Below the pieces are notes generated by a model. The model searched no databases and was not told where the DNA came from. It worked only from the letters and a program-made list of their open reading frames with translations. From assembly GCF_014194695.1 (NCBI RefSeq), contig NZ_JACIAH010000009.1:161964-225963 (forward strand): a DNA stretch of 64,000 nucleotides, given 5' to 3'. Source of the stretch: Rhizobium sp. BK399. GTDB taxonomy: Bacteria > Pseudomonadota > Alphaproteobacteria > Rhizobiales > Rhizobiaceae. Position numbers and translations under genes: made by a program. Shown here piece after piece: positions 53,049-61,937 of this stretch (its first letter is position 1; every line of letters begins with the position of its first letter).

Positions 53049-53551
53049 TGGCGAGGCAAACCCTGCGGAGGGGCCGCTTCTAAGGGACATCTTGAGTTGT
53101 CGCCATGTCATCGATGACTGAAATCACAAGCCCTCGTGTACGGGTCATCGATCTTGGGACGGCCGGAACTGGCCGCTTCGATGTTTGTGAGATTGGGTAG
53201 CAAGACGTCGAACTTCAAGCAGACGCCCTGTAGCACGTGTCAAGGTCGCGTGGTGCGCTCTTTGTCAATCCTGGCGAGGGATTTCGGCCGAGACGATGGC
53301 CATCCATCGCCTCATTGATGCCGATGCGCCATCAGCGCCGTTTTGGAAGGACGTCGCATCTGGCCTACTCAAACCCACCGGTGGCATTTGTGCCCTCGCG
53401 GCTCATCGGCCAGGACCGAGATCCAGACATTCGGTTCAGCGCGAGGACTGAATTGCGTCGCCGAGGAGAAGCTGCCGTATTGCCCCAGCCGCACCCGCTC
53501 GGGGAACATTGATGTGACGCACATTTGACTCGGTAGGGGCAGTCGACCAAA
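53049..53551. other. Intergenic region, about 500 bases
   Basis: Only shadow frames; nothing recognised. Confidence 0.4.
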
Positions 53552-53749
53552 TCATCCGGAGTTAAGCCAGCTTGCCGAGAGGCCATAAATTACAATCCAG
53601 ATGTAAAGCAGGAAAAAGGTCGCTACTGCGACAATGATGATTCCAACCAAACCGCTGGCTGCTCGTCGCTTTCTCTGGTTTTCCTTCGGGCTATCTGCAG
53701 ATGGAGCAATGAATGGCTCATTTTTCCGCTCCGTGTCAGGTTTGATCAC
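53552..53749 (-). CDS. Small single-pass membrane protein
   Basis: This 65-residue protein has a polar N-terminus and one hydrophobic helix near the C-terminus (GLVGIIIVAVATFFLLYIWI). I start it at the GTG at 53749, which has AGGAG seven bases upstream; the longer frame covers unrelated-looking sequence. An EcfG-type site lies about 37 bases upstream. It belongs with the other tiny membrane proteins of this region; function unknown. Confidence 0.6.
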   Translation of the reverse strand: MIKPDTERKNEPFIAPSADSPKENQRKRRAASGLVGIIIVAVATFFLLYIWIVIYGLSASWLNSG

Positions 53750-53785
53750 GCTCGATCTCCTGTCTAATATCTTAAACCGCGTCTC

Positions 53786-53810
53786 AACAAGCAGCGAGAA
53801 CGAAGGTTCC
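53786..53810 (-). promoter_or_regulatory. Possible EcfG-type promoter of the small membrane protein gene
   Basis: Minus strand GGAAC, 16 bases, TGTT (weaker -10). Confidence 0.5.
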
Positions 53811-53994
53811 CGAACAGCCTTCGCACGTCGGCCGAGGCAGGTATCGAGCGACATCGGAATGAGGTAGCCATCAATGCCAAACAGGCTGGTTCGGCACCCG
53901 ATCATGTCTGGGTTGTGTGTCCTGACGCTCGAACCATCGATCATTCGCACGCTCGGCTACTTCTCTGGTTCGTACGACAGGTACGCTAGCGTAC

Positions 53995-54020
53995 TGAACA
54001 CTCTTCCTTGCCGAAGCGTT
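53995..54020 (+). promoter_or_regulatory. Near-match EcfG-type promoter of the 60-residue protein gene
   Basis: TGAAC, 17 bases, CGTT; one base off in the -35 element. Confidence 0.45.
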
Positions 54021-54048
54021 TTCCCTGGGGAAACAAAGGAGATGTTTC

Positions 54049-54231
54049 ATGTCCAGAAGAGAACTCGTCGATACCGGCTCAGACAAAAGATACGTGCGTC
54101 GCGACGAAGGCGGCCGATTCAAGGAGTCGACTGACGTCAGCAAATCACTGTCGGCGGATCGCCGACATAAAGCGCAACATGCAGCCAAACCAGGCCAAGG
54201 CGACCGTGGCGATAAGGTGAAGAAGCAGTGA
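54049..54231 (+). CDS. Small conserved charged rhizobial protein
   Basis: This 60-residue, highly charged protein (MSRRELVDTGSDKRYVRRDE, then GRFKESTDVSKSLSADRRHK) belongs to a family of short hypothetical proteins widespread in Rhizobiaceae and related groups. It is predicted to be largely unstructured. A perfect AAAGGAG ribosome site precedes the ATG. A near-match stress promoter lies just upstream. Function unknown. Confidence 0.75.
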   Translation: MSRRELVDTGSDKRYVRRDEGGRFKESTDVSKSLSADRRHKAQHAAKPGQGDRGDKVKKQ

Positions 54232-54288
54232 AACCATCGCCGTCCATAAGAGCCGGCAGTCGAGTATAGCTATAAACGGGACGATCGA

Positions 54289-54465
54289 ATGTATGAAGGC
54301 GACACCCGCAAACCTTCAAGAAGTAGCAAGCAGCAGCGCTTGGAGGCATTTGAGGAAACCTCCCGCTTCGCAAGGCAGGTCGCAGATGAGGAGCGACGGA
54401 AGCGCGAAGCAAAGACCGAGCGTTTGAGGAAAGCGCGGCTGTTGGCGAAGAAGCAGGAGAGTTAG
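54289..54465 (+). CDS. Small charged helical protein (58 residues)
   Basis: This short frame encodes MYEGDTRKPSRSSKQQRLEA followed by a continuous basic/acidic helix (RKREAKTERLRKARLLAKKQ). It lies 57 bases after the previous small gene on the same strand, so it could share its transcript. The ribosome site is weak. It is likely real because of the regular amphipathic pattern, but I do not know the family's function. Confidence 0.5.
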   Translation: MYEGDTRKPSRSSKQQRLEAFEETSRFARQVADEERRKREAKTERLRKARLLAKKQES

Positions 54466-54639
54466 AGCCACCCAATCGGACAAGGGCGCGCATCGCCCCA
54501 TGGGCTGCGGGCGTGTCCTTTCCGTCTCTTCGCGGGCGACAGCCTTTGCTCCGGCAATCGCGGCTTCGCAATCCTGCAGAACAGAACCTTTGGGATCCTC
54601 GACAAAACGGTCGCGTGCTCGCCTAACATTGTACTCATT

Positions 54640-55100
54640 CGTGCGTCCGACAACCTGAGATTCGGCGGTTACCGAACGCCGCGGGCTGTTGGCAGTCGCC
54701 GCAGAGCATCGGGTTAGAGGTTTTCGGAAACCTCTCGCCATCGCTGATGTGGTGGGTGGGTAATTTCGTCGACAGATAGTCTGATCAAGGTTCGCTGCGT
54801 CACTGTTCTCCAGCGCTACGAGAATTTTGTGGTGCTGACTGTCAAGCTCGGTCGGTACCGTCCTTTTTCGCTGCATCGCTCAGCTGCTTTCCACGGTCTT
54901 TGAGCATGTCCTGCGCGAACTACCTGGCATCTTCCGGCCCTTCCTTGGGCAATATCGATTTTCGCTGTCTCGATCTCGAACATGTTGACATAGCCGCCTT
55001 CCCAGCGAAGTCAGAGGCGTGCTGTCCGTCGACGCCGCCCGAAGTGAAAGCGGGGAGGGCAATCAGGCAAGCCAGAAGAGTGCGATGGGGAGTTTTTCAT
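54640..55100 (-). pseudogene. DUF4142 periplasmic protein gene broken by several frameshifts
   Basis: Reading the minus strand from the ATG at 55100 in shifting frames gives, in order, LPIALFWLA (signal peptide), LIALPAFTSGGVDGQHASDF, AGKAA and VNMFEIETAKI, FAQDMLKDRGK, and VPTELDSQHHKILVALENSD with AANLDQ. These are the successive motifs of a DUF4142 protein (formerly called outer membrane or ferritin-like family). At least four frameshifts interrupt it, so it is inactive. The left boundary is approximate. Confidence 0.65.
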
Positions 55101-55175
55101 GATTTGCTCCAATTGGACCTGCGCTCGCTCCAAGATGTTCCGCCCAGCTGCAAAACGCTCGAACGAGGATTCGGT

Positions 55176-55200
55176 GGAACTTCGATCTTCTGGCACGGTT
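55176..55200 (+). promoter_or_regulatory. EcfG-type promoter of the small membrane protein pair
   Basis: Plus strand GGAAC, 16 bases, GGTT. The leader to the ATG at 55295 would be about 88 bases. Confidence 0.6.
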
Positions 55201-55294
55201 TGAGTGGGCGAAAGATCGACAACGCAGCAGCTTACCGCATCGCCGGCCCAGTCGTCGCCTTCGCACGCCAGGCAACTTAGAGAGGAAATCAACA

Positions 55295-55402
55295 ATGGAC
55301 CCGGGATCCTCACATCGACCGCTGATGATCTACGTAGTTGCAACACTAGTGATCGGCGTGGTGATCACGGTGGGATCGCTCGTCGTCGTCGGCCTGAGTT
55401 AA
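55295..55402 (+). CDS. 35-residue single-helix membrane peptide
   Basis: This short frame encodes MDPGSSHRPLMIYVVATLVI and continues as one hydrophobic helix to the stop. GAGAGG lies nine bases before the ATG. It is 36 bases ahead of another membrane protein gene and behind an EcfG-type promoter. Tiny one-helix proteins of this kind are frequent in general stress regulons; exact function unknown. Confidence 0.6.
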   Translation: MDPGSSHRPLMIYVVATLVIGVVITVGSLVVVGLS

Positions 55403-55438
55403 AATCCGGCAGCCCAAAACTGAAGTGGGAGAATAGCA

Positions 55439-55786
55439 ATGACAAAACAAGAAGAAAGAACCGGTGCTCAGGTGCGCGGACAGATTCAATCCGGGCAGAG
55501 CGGCGATCGCCGATCAGGCTTTGATCCCGCTGCGGCACCGATGGAAACCGATGCAGAGGCCGGCGGAGTGCCAATATCGCCGGAGCAGGCAGGTATGGCC
55601 ATTGAAGATCGAGCAGGATTGAAGCCGGACATCCAGCAGAACTACGACGTCGCCATGCGTGAGCCAGGATCCGCACGGACAATATCGCAGACGGGCCGCG
55701 TCGTGCCGTTAGGCATCATTGTCGCCGGCCTTGTCCTTGTTGCCGTTGGACTTGCGATCGGTAGCTGGCTCCTCGGGCCGCCCTGA
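55439..55786 (+). CDS. Small membrane protein with C-terminal helix
   Basis: The 115-residue protein has a polar, probably disordered N-terminal 85 residues rich in Gln, Gly and Glu, and one hydrophobic helix near the C-terminus (RVVPLGIIVAGLVLVAVGLA). The ribosome site GGGAG lies before the ATG. It follows the 35-residue peptide on the same strand, so both probably come from the same stress-type promoter. Family not recognised. Confidence 0.7.
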   Translation: MTKQEERTGAQVRGQIQSGQSGDRRSGFDPAAAPMETDAEAGGVPISPEQAGMAIEDRAGLKPDIQQNYDVAMREPGSARTISQTGRVVPLGIIVAGLVLVAVGLAIGSWLLGPP

Positions 55787-56200
55787 TATGTACATCGACC
55801 AGACGCAATGCTGAAGGTTCTCGATCGACCAAGCTGCTTGGAACCGCGATGACAAGATGCCGTGACGACCATCAATCGCCCTGCGAGACGACATTAAACC
55901 CGGAGCTCGGAAGCAAGCTCCGCGCGGAGGTCCTGAGCGAAGATGGCTCTCGCCGAGCTTATCGGCGCCATTGCTATTCTATAACCCGGAAGCCGAAAGA
56001 GGACCACAGGGTCTCGGTTACGGCGCGGCCGTGCACGAAGCCCCGTCGTCAGGCTCTTGAGGAAGAGCTCAAAACATCGCGCGCCGATGACGCCCGCAGC
56101 AGATACTATCGCGTGATGCCTGGCGTGGCCAAACCAGCCCGACGTTCTTGGCTTCACTAGCAGCCGGAACCGGAAGGCCGGGACCGGAGTTACGGATGTC
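55787..56200. other. Intergenic region, about 410 bases
   Basis: No convincing gene. A GGAAC-N17-AGTT sequence at 56166-56191 could be a weak EcfG-type site for topoisomerase IB, but it lies only ten bases from the start codon. Confidence 0.35.
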
Positions 56201-57289
56201 ATGAACCAGATGCTTTCCAAAGATGCCGTAAGGACTGCCGCTGCGGGCGCAAAGCTGGCATCCGGCCTCGTTTATCTGTCTTCTCTCGAAAGCGGCTTCA
56301 CGCGACGGCCGGGCAAAAAAGGCTTTCTGTATTATATGCCGGACGGTCGACGTGTCACTGATCCAGCCGAAATCACACGTCTGAATGCCTTGGCCATCCC
56401 ACCCGCCTATACCGACGTCGTTATCTCCACGAACCCGCTGTCCCACCTCCAAGCGGTCGGAACCGATGCACGTGGGCGGAGGCAGTACCGCTATCACGCG
56501 GAATGGCACATGGAGCGGGGACGGGCGAAGTTTGAACGTCTCGTTGATTTCGCTGCACGGCTACCGGACCTTCGCGAGAGAGTGGATCTCGATCTGAGAT
56601 CCCGAGGGCTCACCATGGACAAAGCGCTCGCAACAGTCGTTTGGATGCTGGACAATCTCTATATCCGTATCGGTAACGTCGCCTATGCCGAGGAGAACCG
56701 TTCATACGGGCTGACCACGCTCCGAAACCGCCACGTGAAAGTTGATGGAGGGAATGTCAAGTTCAAGTTCAAAGGCAAGTCGGGCAAAGAGTGGAATCTT
56801 TCCCATCGTGATCGTCGCATCGCAAATGTTGTAAGAAAGCTCCAGGAGTTGCCCGGTCAACATCTATTTCAATATGTTTGCGATGAGGGAGGCTGTCGTC
56901 CGATCTCTTCCCACGACGTGAATGGCTACATCCGCGACGTCACGGGAGAGGATTTCAGCTCAAGACAGTTTCGAACCTGGGGCGGGACTTGCATGGCTGT
57001 CGCTGCACTTGCGCCAGTTGAAGCCGCCGCCTCCAAAAGGGGGATCGCCACACAATTGAACGAAGCAATTGACCAGGTCGCGGCAAAGCTTGTTAACACC
57101 CGCTCTGTCTGCCGATCTTCCTATATTCATCCCGCGGTTTTCGACGACTTTCGCGAAGGAAAACTGCGGGATGTTTTACAATTGAAGACAAGAAGCGAGC
57201 GGCTCTTGGAATGGATGGATGTTGAAGAGATCAGAGTCTTTCGTTGGTTGCAGAAGAGAGTTGCCACGCCAAATTCTACCAACCCATAG
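56201..57289 (+). CDS. DNA topoisomerase IB
   Basis: This 362-residue enzyme is a poxvirus-like bacterial type IB topoisomerase that relaxes supercoils by a 3'-phosphotyrosine intermediate. The N-terminal domain (GFTRRPGKKGFLYYMPDGRR) is followed by the catalytic domain: LDNLYIRIGNVAYAEENRSY near residue 155, the KFKGKSGKEW lysine strand, SSRQFRTWGGT (Arg pair) near residue 260, and the active-site Tyr probably in SSYIHPAVFDDF near 310. It is followed nine bases later by a small gene that may be cotranscribed. It is commonly a plasmid or accessory gene in rhizobia. Confidence 0.93.
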   Translation: MNQMLSKDAVRTAAAGAKLASGLVYLSSLESGFTRRPGKKGFLYYMPDGRRVTDPAEITRLNALAIPPAYTDVVISTNPLSHLQAVGTDARGRRQYRYHAEWHMERGRAKFERLVDFAARLPDLRERVDLDLRSRGLTMDKALATVVWMLDNLYIRIGNVAYAEENRSYGLTTLRNRHVKVDGGNVKFKFKGKSGKEWNLSHRDRRIANVVRKLQELPGQHLFQYVCDEGGCRPISSHDVNGYIRDVTGEDFSSRQFRTWGGTCMAVAALAPVEAAASKRGIATQLNEAIDQVAAKLVNTRSVCRSSYIHPAVFDDFREGKLRDVLQLKTRSERLLEWMDVEEIRVFRWLQKRVATPNSTNP

Positions 57290-57298
57290 GAGCCAACT

Positions 57299-57580
57299 GT
57301 GAACACCGCCAATCTACAGCTCGAGGGACTGATCATGGCAGTCGCAGCGCTTTCCAACGCTCTTGTAGCGAAGGGCGCATTTACCCACCAGGACATCGCA
57401 GCGGCACTCGGCCGCGCTGAAAGGGCCGTGGCCGAAGATGATGATCACGAACTCTCGAATTCGAATCGCGCGGCAACCTTGTTTCCGATCCGCGTTCTCG
57501 TCCTCGCCAACGAAGCCGCGCAGCGGGGCAGGAATTTCACGTTTTCTGATTATGCTGAGCTTGTCGGAAAGCTGACATGA
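57299..57580 (+). CDS. Small hypothetical protein downstream of topoisomerase IB
   Basis: This 93-residue helical protein (LEGLIMAVAALSNALVAKGA, then FTHQDIAAALGRAERAVAED) starts at GTG with GGAG seven bases upstream and ends just before the gap leading to the Mfd-like gene. It has no membrane helix or signal peptide. Close spacing suggests it is read with topoisomerase IB. Family not recognised. Confidence 0.65.
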   Translation: MNTANLQLEGLIMAVAALSNALVAKGAFTHQDIAAALGRAERAVAEDDDHELSNSNRAATLFPIRVLVLANEAAQRGRNFTFSDYAELVGKLT

Positions 57581-57754
57581 TTGATTTTCCTGGTACCTTC
57601 AAACTTCACCCCTGTCGACGTCAAAAGCGGCCAGCGGGTTAACGTGCACTGTCGCGAGCGGATTTCAGCTCGTTGGATGGAGAGCGAATTTCCTGGTGAA
57701 AAGCGCCGGTCTCAAAATCACACACGCTGCTATCTGATTGGAAATATATAATTG

Positions 57755-60700
57755 ATGGAAGCCAACGCCGCGACTGACATTGCCAACGGCCCCGCTTCCG
57801 ATAGCTTGCCACCTCCAGCTTTCGTGGCAGCAAGCCTTTTGAGAGAGCTGCAGGAAAGCACGCATAATCTGGTCTATGTTGCTTCAAGCGAGTTGGCGGC
57901 GACCCAGATCGCGAGCGCTGTTATGGAGATGAACCCGATCGCTCCGGTCGTTATGCTTCCTGCTTGGGACTGCCTGCCCTACGATCGCGCTCCACCCTCA
58001 AGACACAGCATGGGCCGGCGCATGGACGCTCTCAGGGTCTGGCTCGAAAGCCCAACAGGACCCAAGCTTCTTGTAACCTCCCTCGAAGCAATGGTGCAGA
58101 AGGTACCACCACTAGGGGTCATCCGAGACACTTGGTATCGCCTGGCGATCGGCGAGAGCTTCGACATAACCACGTTTCTGGTCTTCGCGAAGCGGACCGG
58201 ATATTATGAGGACGGAAATGTCGACGAGCCCGGAGAATTCGCATTTCGCGACGGTCTGATCGACATCTTTCCAGCCGGCGGCCGTTACCCAGTGCGTGTC
58301 ACCTTGCGCAACACTTTGATCTCGGAACTTTGGTTTTACGATCCAACCAGCCAAAGGACGACAAAGGCCCTGGAGGAGATGGTTTTCGGACCTGCGTCGG
58401 AGGCGGTAATTGGCCGCGACGAAGAAAAGGACGACCCGGCCAACACGGCGGACGCACTGTACAATCGGCTTTTTCGACAATATGGCGAACTCCCGAGCGC
58501 ATTCGACATTCTGGAAAACGTCAAGATAGCGGTGCCTGACCAAACCTTTCGTCGACTGCCGTTCTATCTCGAATTGATTGATGATGCCCATGTGGCTTTC
58601 GGCGGACGAGCTTTCGAGCACTCGCTCTATATCGATGAAGCCCAATGGACGTTTTTCATCAACAAGTTGCCTTCTTTTGAGATCGACACGACCGCGGCTC
58701 AAGAAGTTCCGCAATTCAGCGAATTTGTCAGTCCGGGCAAAGCACTGCGGACTTTCGTCGAAGATCATATTCGTTCAGGATGGACCGTCGTCTTGGCAGG
58801 AGAGTCGGTCGATATCGAGCGCGCTACCCAACGATTGGTGCAACAGACAGGCTTCAGCATTCAACCGATTGGAACATGGCTGGACCATCAAACCGCGCCG
58901 CCGGGAAGTCTGCTGAGGCTTTCCCGTCGTCTGCATCATGGCTTTATTGACCACCACCAAAGACTCGCCATGCTTGGAACGGCAGACATTGTGGGGCGGG
59001 CGATACCAACGCAGTACTCACAGGTCGGGATAAATACCGAACCAGACCTCGAGCTCGGCGATTTGGTCGTTCATGAGGATTACGGCATAGGCAGACTGTC
59101 CGGATTGGAAACAGTTGAAGTTGAGGGCGAAACTCGCGATGCGGCACGTCTCGTCTATTATGGCGAAGCATCGATCCTTGTGCCGATGGACGACTTCGGT
59201 AAGATCTGGCGATATGGCTCCAACGCCACTGCTGTTCCTCTCGACCGGTTGCATACCGATGGTTGGAAGAAGAAACGGGCATTGGTAGATAAAGACATCC
59301 GCGCAGCGGTTCGTCATTTGAAAAAAACTGCCGAAAACCGCCAAGCGTCTCCGGCGCAGGCGGTGAAGCCGCCTCGGGCCCGATACGCAAGATTCGCTTC
59401 CCGTTTTCCCTATGGAGAAACACCGGATCAGGCTGCGGCTATCCAAGCCGTCATGACTGATCTTGCATCCGGCGTGGTGATGAACAGGCTCGTCTGCGGT
59501 GATGTGGGTTTCGGAAAGACTGAGGTGGCGCTTCGAGCGGCCGCCGCTGTCGCACTTGCAGGGGGACAAGTCGTCGTTGTATCGCCAACCACTGTCCTGA
59601 CAAGGCAACATTTCGTGACGTTCAGCAGACGATTTGCCGGCATGGGAATAGAAGTGGCGATGTTGTCACGGGTCGTCTCCCCGAAAGAGGCGAAGCGCGT
59701 TAAGGCGGGTTTGAAAAACGGCGACATCAGTGTCGTCGTTGCTACACAAGCGATACTCGCCAAAGACATTTCACTGCCCCGTTTGTGGTTGCTGATTATT
59801 GACGAAGAACATCGTTTCGGTGTTCGGGATAAACAAGCCCTGCAGGAGCTGGCGCCTGCCATCCATACGATAATGATGTCGGCTACGCCAATACCGCGAA
59901 CCCTGCAGACCGCATTGATTGGAATTCAGGACACCAGCCTGCTGACCGCCCCGCCGGCGGAGCGAAGACCGGCGCGGACGGTGGTGACGGACTTCGACAA
60001 GGCTTCTCTCCGCGTGGCGCTCCTTCGCGAATATCGCAGAGGCGGCCAGAGCTTCATTGTTACGCCGCGGATCGAAGATATCGAAGAACTGCGTGCTATG
60101 CTCGCCAATGTCGTACCAGAACTCACGATCCGCGTAGCGCACGGGAAAATGCGGGCGGTCGAGATGGATGAAATCATGGTCGATTTTGCAGATGGACATG
60201 GCGACGTCTTGCTCGCAACCAATATCGTTGAAAGCGGGCTTGATGTGCCGCGCGCCAACACGATGTTCATTTGGCGTGCCGACCGCTTCGGGCTTGCGCA
60301 ACTTCATCAACTACGTGGCCGCGTTGGAAGGTCCAAGGTTCAGGGCATATGCTACCTGATCCTGCCGCCCGACAGGAACCTCGCAGATGCCACCCGATCG
60401 CGGCTGTCGACCATCCTGGACAATGATCGCCTTGGCGACGGCCTGTCGATCAGTTTGGACGACCTGGAGCTCAGGGGCGGTGGCGAGATCGAAGGTGACA
60501 AGCAGTCAGGGCATCTAAAGGTTATCGGTACCGCTCTTTATCAGGACCTGTTGGAGCGCGCGATCTCCGGAAGAAAAGAAAGCGGCCAGTCTAAAACCGA
60601 CGTTAACCTCGGCATATCAGGGGCAATTCCTGGTGACTATGTCAGCGACGCCGGCGTCAGACTCGGACTGTATTCAAGATTGTTGCGGGCGGACTCACTG

Positions 60701-61012
60701 GATCAGGTAGAGGCGCTCGCGGAAGAGTTTGACGACCGGTTTGGCGACCTCCCGGTCGATCTGGCGCTTTTGCTGCGCCTGACGAGCGTTAGAGTAGCTG
60801 CGCAGCTGCTTGGCATCAGAAGCGTCGAAGGAGGTCCTAAAGGGATCGCGTTGACCTTCAACAACAAGGACACCCGGCACATCAAGAAGCATTTTGATCG
60901 AATTCGCCCCAGTTCCTTACGTGAAGGGAGGCTGATCTTTGAGGAGCGAACAAACTCTGGTGAAGAACGGCTGGCCCTTTTGGAGCAGCTGCTGGACGTT
61001 GGCGGGCGGTAA
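57755..61012 (+). CDS. Mfd-like transcription-repair coupling factor paralogue
   Basis: The 1085-residue protein has the architecture of Mfd: a UvrB-like N-terminal region (residues 20-330), a CarD-like RNA polymerase-interacting domain near residue 430 (LVVHEDYGIGRLSGLETVEV), and a RecG-like translocase. The translocase has GDVGFGKTEVALRAA (Walker A), IIDEEHRFGVRDKQ (Walker B, DEEH) and the TRG element FGLAQLHQLRGRVGRS. It is somewhat shorter than chromosomal Mfd. It is probably a second copy; whether it rescues stalled polymerase or has another role is unknown. Its start at ATG 57755 lacks a strong ribosome site. Confidence 0.92.
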   Translation: MEANAATDIANGPASDSLPPPAFVAASLLRELQESTHNLVYVASSELAATQIASAVMEMNPIAPVVMLPAWDCLPYDRAPPSRHSMGRRMDALRVWLESPTGPKLLVTSLEAMVQKVPPLGVIRDTWYRLAIGESFDITTFLVFAKRTGYYEDGNVDEPGEFAFRDGLIDIFPAGGRYPVRVTLRNTLISELWFYDPTSQRTTKALEEMVFGPASEAVIGRDEEKDDPANTADALYNRLFRQYGELPSAFDILENVKIAVPDQTFRRLPFYLELIDDAHVAFGGRAFEHSLYIDEAQWTFFINKLPSFEIDTTAAQEVPQFSEFVSPGKALRTFVEDHIRSGWTVVLAGESVDIERATQRLVQQTGFSIQPIGTWLDHQTAPPGSLLRLSRRLHHGFIDHHQRLAMLGTADIVGRAIPTQYSQVGINTEPDLELGDLVVHEDYGIGRLSGLETVEVEGETRDAARLVYYGEASILVPMDDFGKIWRYGSNATAVPLDRLHTDGWKKKRALVDKDIRAAVRHLKKTAENRQASPAQAVKPPRARYARFASRFPYGETPDQAAAIQAVMTDLASGVVMNRLVCGDVGFGKTEVALRAAAAVALAGGQVVVVSPTTVLTRQHFVTFSRRFAGMGIEVAMLSRVVSPKEAKRVKAGLKNGDISVVVATQAILAKDISLPRLWLLIIDEEHRFGVRDKQALQELAPAIHTIMMSATPIPRTLQTALIGIQDTSLLTAPPAERRPARTVVTDFDKASLRVALLREYRRGGQSFIVTPRIEDIEELRAMLANVVPELTIRVAHGKMRAVEMDEIMVDFADGHGDVLLATNIVESGLDVPRANTMFIWRADRFGLAQLHQLRGRVGRSKVQGICYLILPPDRNLADATRSRLSTILDNDRLGDGLSISLDDLELRGGGEIEGDKQSGHLKVIGTALYQDLLERAISGRKESGQSKTDVNLGISGAIPGDYVSDAGVRLGLYSRLLRADSLDQVEALAEEFDDRFGDLPVDLALLLRLTSVRVAAQLLGIRSVEGGPKGIALTFNNKDTRHIKKHFDRIRPSSLREGRLIFEERTNSGEERLALLEQLLDVGGR

Positions 61013-61083
61013 AGTCTTGTCGGAGCGGGTGAGAACGCAGCCTTTCCAAGATTTCTTCGGCCTTGGCCCACAGTGCGGTCGAG

Positions 61084-61108
61084 GGAACATCTGGTTTCTT
61101 CGAAGGTT
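61084..61108 (+). promoter_or_regulatory. EcfG-type promoter of the membrane protein gene at 61140
   Basis: Plus strand GGAAC, 16 bases, GGTT; about 31 bases before the start codon. Confidence 0.7.
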
Positions 61109-61139
61109 ACCCGTTCGTCAATTATTCATGGAGTTTTCG

Positions 61140-61502
61140 ATGAGAACCGATAGCGCCGGAAGCGATCAGAAGACGGTAACCGAAACCGCCACGGAGGCGA
61201 GACAGGGGAACTTCGGTAAACCGGTCCTCATCGTTCTGGTGTCAGTTCTGCTCCTCGCGTTCGTTGCCTGGGGAGCGGTCGAATGGTGGGGGGAAAGTCT
61301 TGACGTCGATCATAAGCCGACCGTATCAACAGCGATCGACCCGATCAACGCGCAGCCATCTGGAAAAGGCACGTTTGACGACAATCCCGCCGGTGGAGGT
61401 TCAAGGCCACCACAAGCCACCGATCGCGATCCGACTGCAAGTGGAAGCGGTGGAGGAAAGACGATGATCAATTCGCCCAGTGGAACGGAAAAGGTTCGTT
61501 GA
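61140..61502 (+). CDS. Small single-pass membrane protein
   Basis: This 120-residue protein has a short cytoplasmic N-terminus, one helix (VLIVLVSVLLLAFVAWGAVE) and a periplasmic tail rich in Gly, Ser, Pro and Asp. GGAG precedes the ATG at 61140. The EcfG-type promoter 31 bases upstream marks it as a stress gene. Family not recognised. Confidence 0.7.
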   Translation: MRTDSAGSDQKTVTETATEARQGNFGKPVLIVLVSVLLLAFVAWGAVEWWGESLDVDHKPTVSTAIDPINAQPSGKGTFDDNPAGGGSRPPQATDRDPTASGSGGGKTMINSPSGTEKVR

Positions 61503-61937
61503 TCCCTGCGATCACATAAGATCAGCAAGGAAAGTCCGTTACCTTACGCCCGGAACAGGCAAAGGGCAGGAACGAACGCTAAAGGGTTGATGCTGGTGAA
61601 ACACGGCAGCCACGTCTCTCATCGTGGTGGTTCCAATCCCCGTCGTAAAGCGCCTCCGGCTCGGACCTCCCACACGCCGGGGGCGCTTTCTTGCAGAATT
61701 TGCATCTCGCTCGCCGCTAAGAGCAGAGCAAGACTGGTGGCAGTGGTTCAGATTGCTGGCACCCATTTCCAAATGACGCCTTCCCTGCGATCCTCATCGT
61801 AGTTGAAGACGCGTCGGCCAGAGGTGGGCCCTCCTTCGCGACAGGATTCACGCCCGTGCCGGGCGCAAACTCTATTGGCAGCGGAAGCTGCGTAGCACAT
61901 CGTCCGTTGAACGTGGGGGCACGGCTGATCCTTTCAA
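61503..61937. other. Intergenic region with one large hairpin
   Basis: About 435 bases. The only structure found is the inverted repeat at 61647-61689. No gene is supported. Confidence 0.45.
61647..61689. repeat. 14-bp inverted repeat hairpin
   Basis: AAAGCGCCTCCGGC at 61647 pairs with GCCGGGGGCGCTTT at 61676 (one G-U pair) around a 15-base loop. It may act as a terminator although no clean T-run follows. Confidence 0.6.

Noticed and set aside
55849..56160. A 103-codon frame before topoisomerase IB
   Set aside because: Low-complexity basic sequence with no ribosome site and a competing antisense frame; neither is convincing.
56166..56191. GGAAC-N17-AGTT just before topoisomerase IB
   Set aside because: The -10 is poor and lies about ten bases from the start codon, so it was not counted among the stress promoters.
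61590..61650. A tRNA-like T-arm (GGTTCCAATCCCC) before the hairpin at 61647
   Set aside because: No acceptor stem, D-arm or seven-base anticodon loop could be folded around it.
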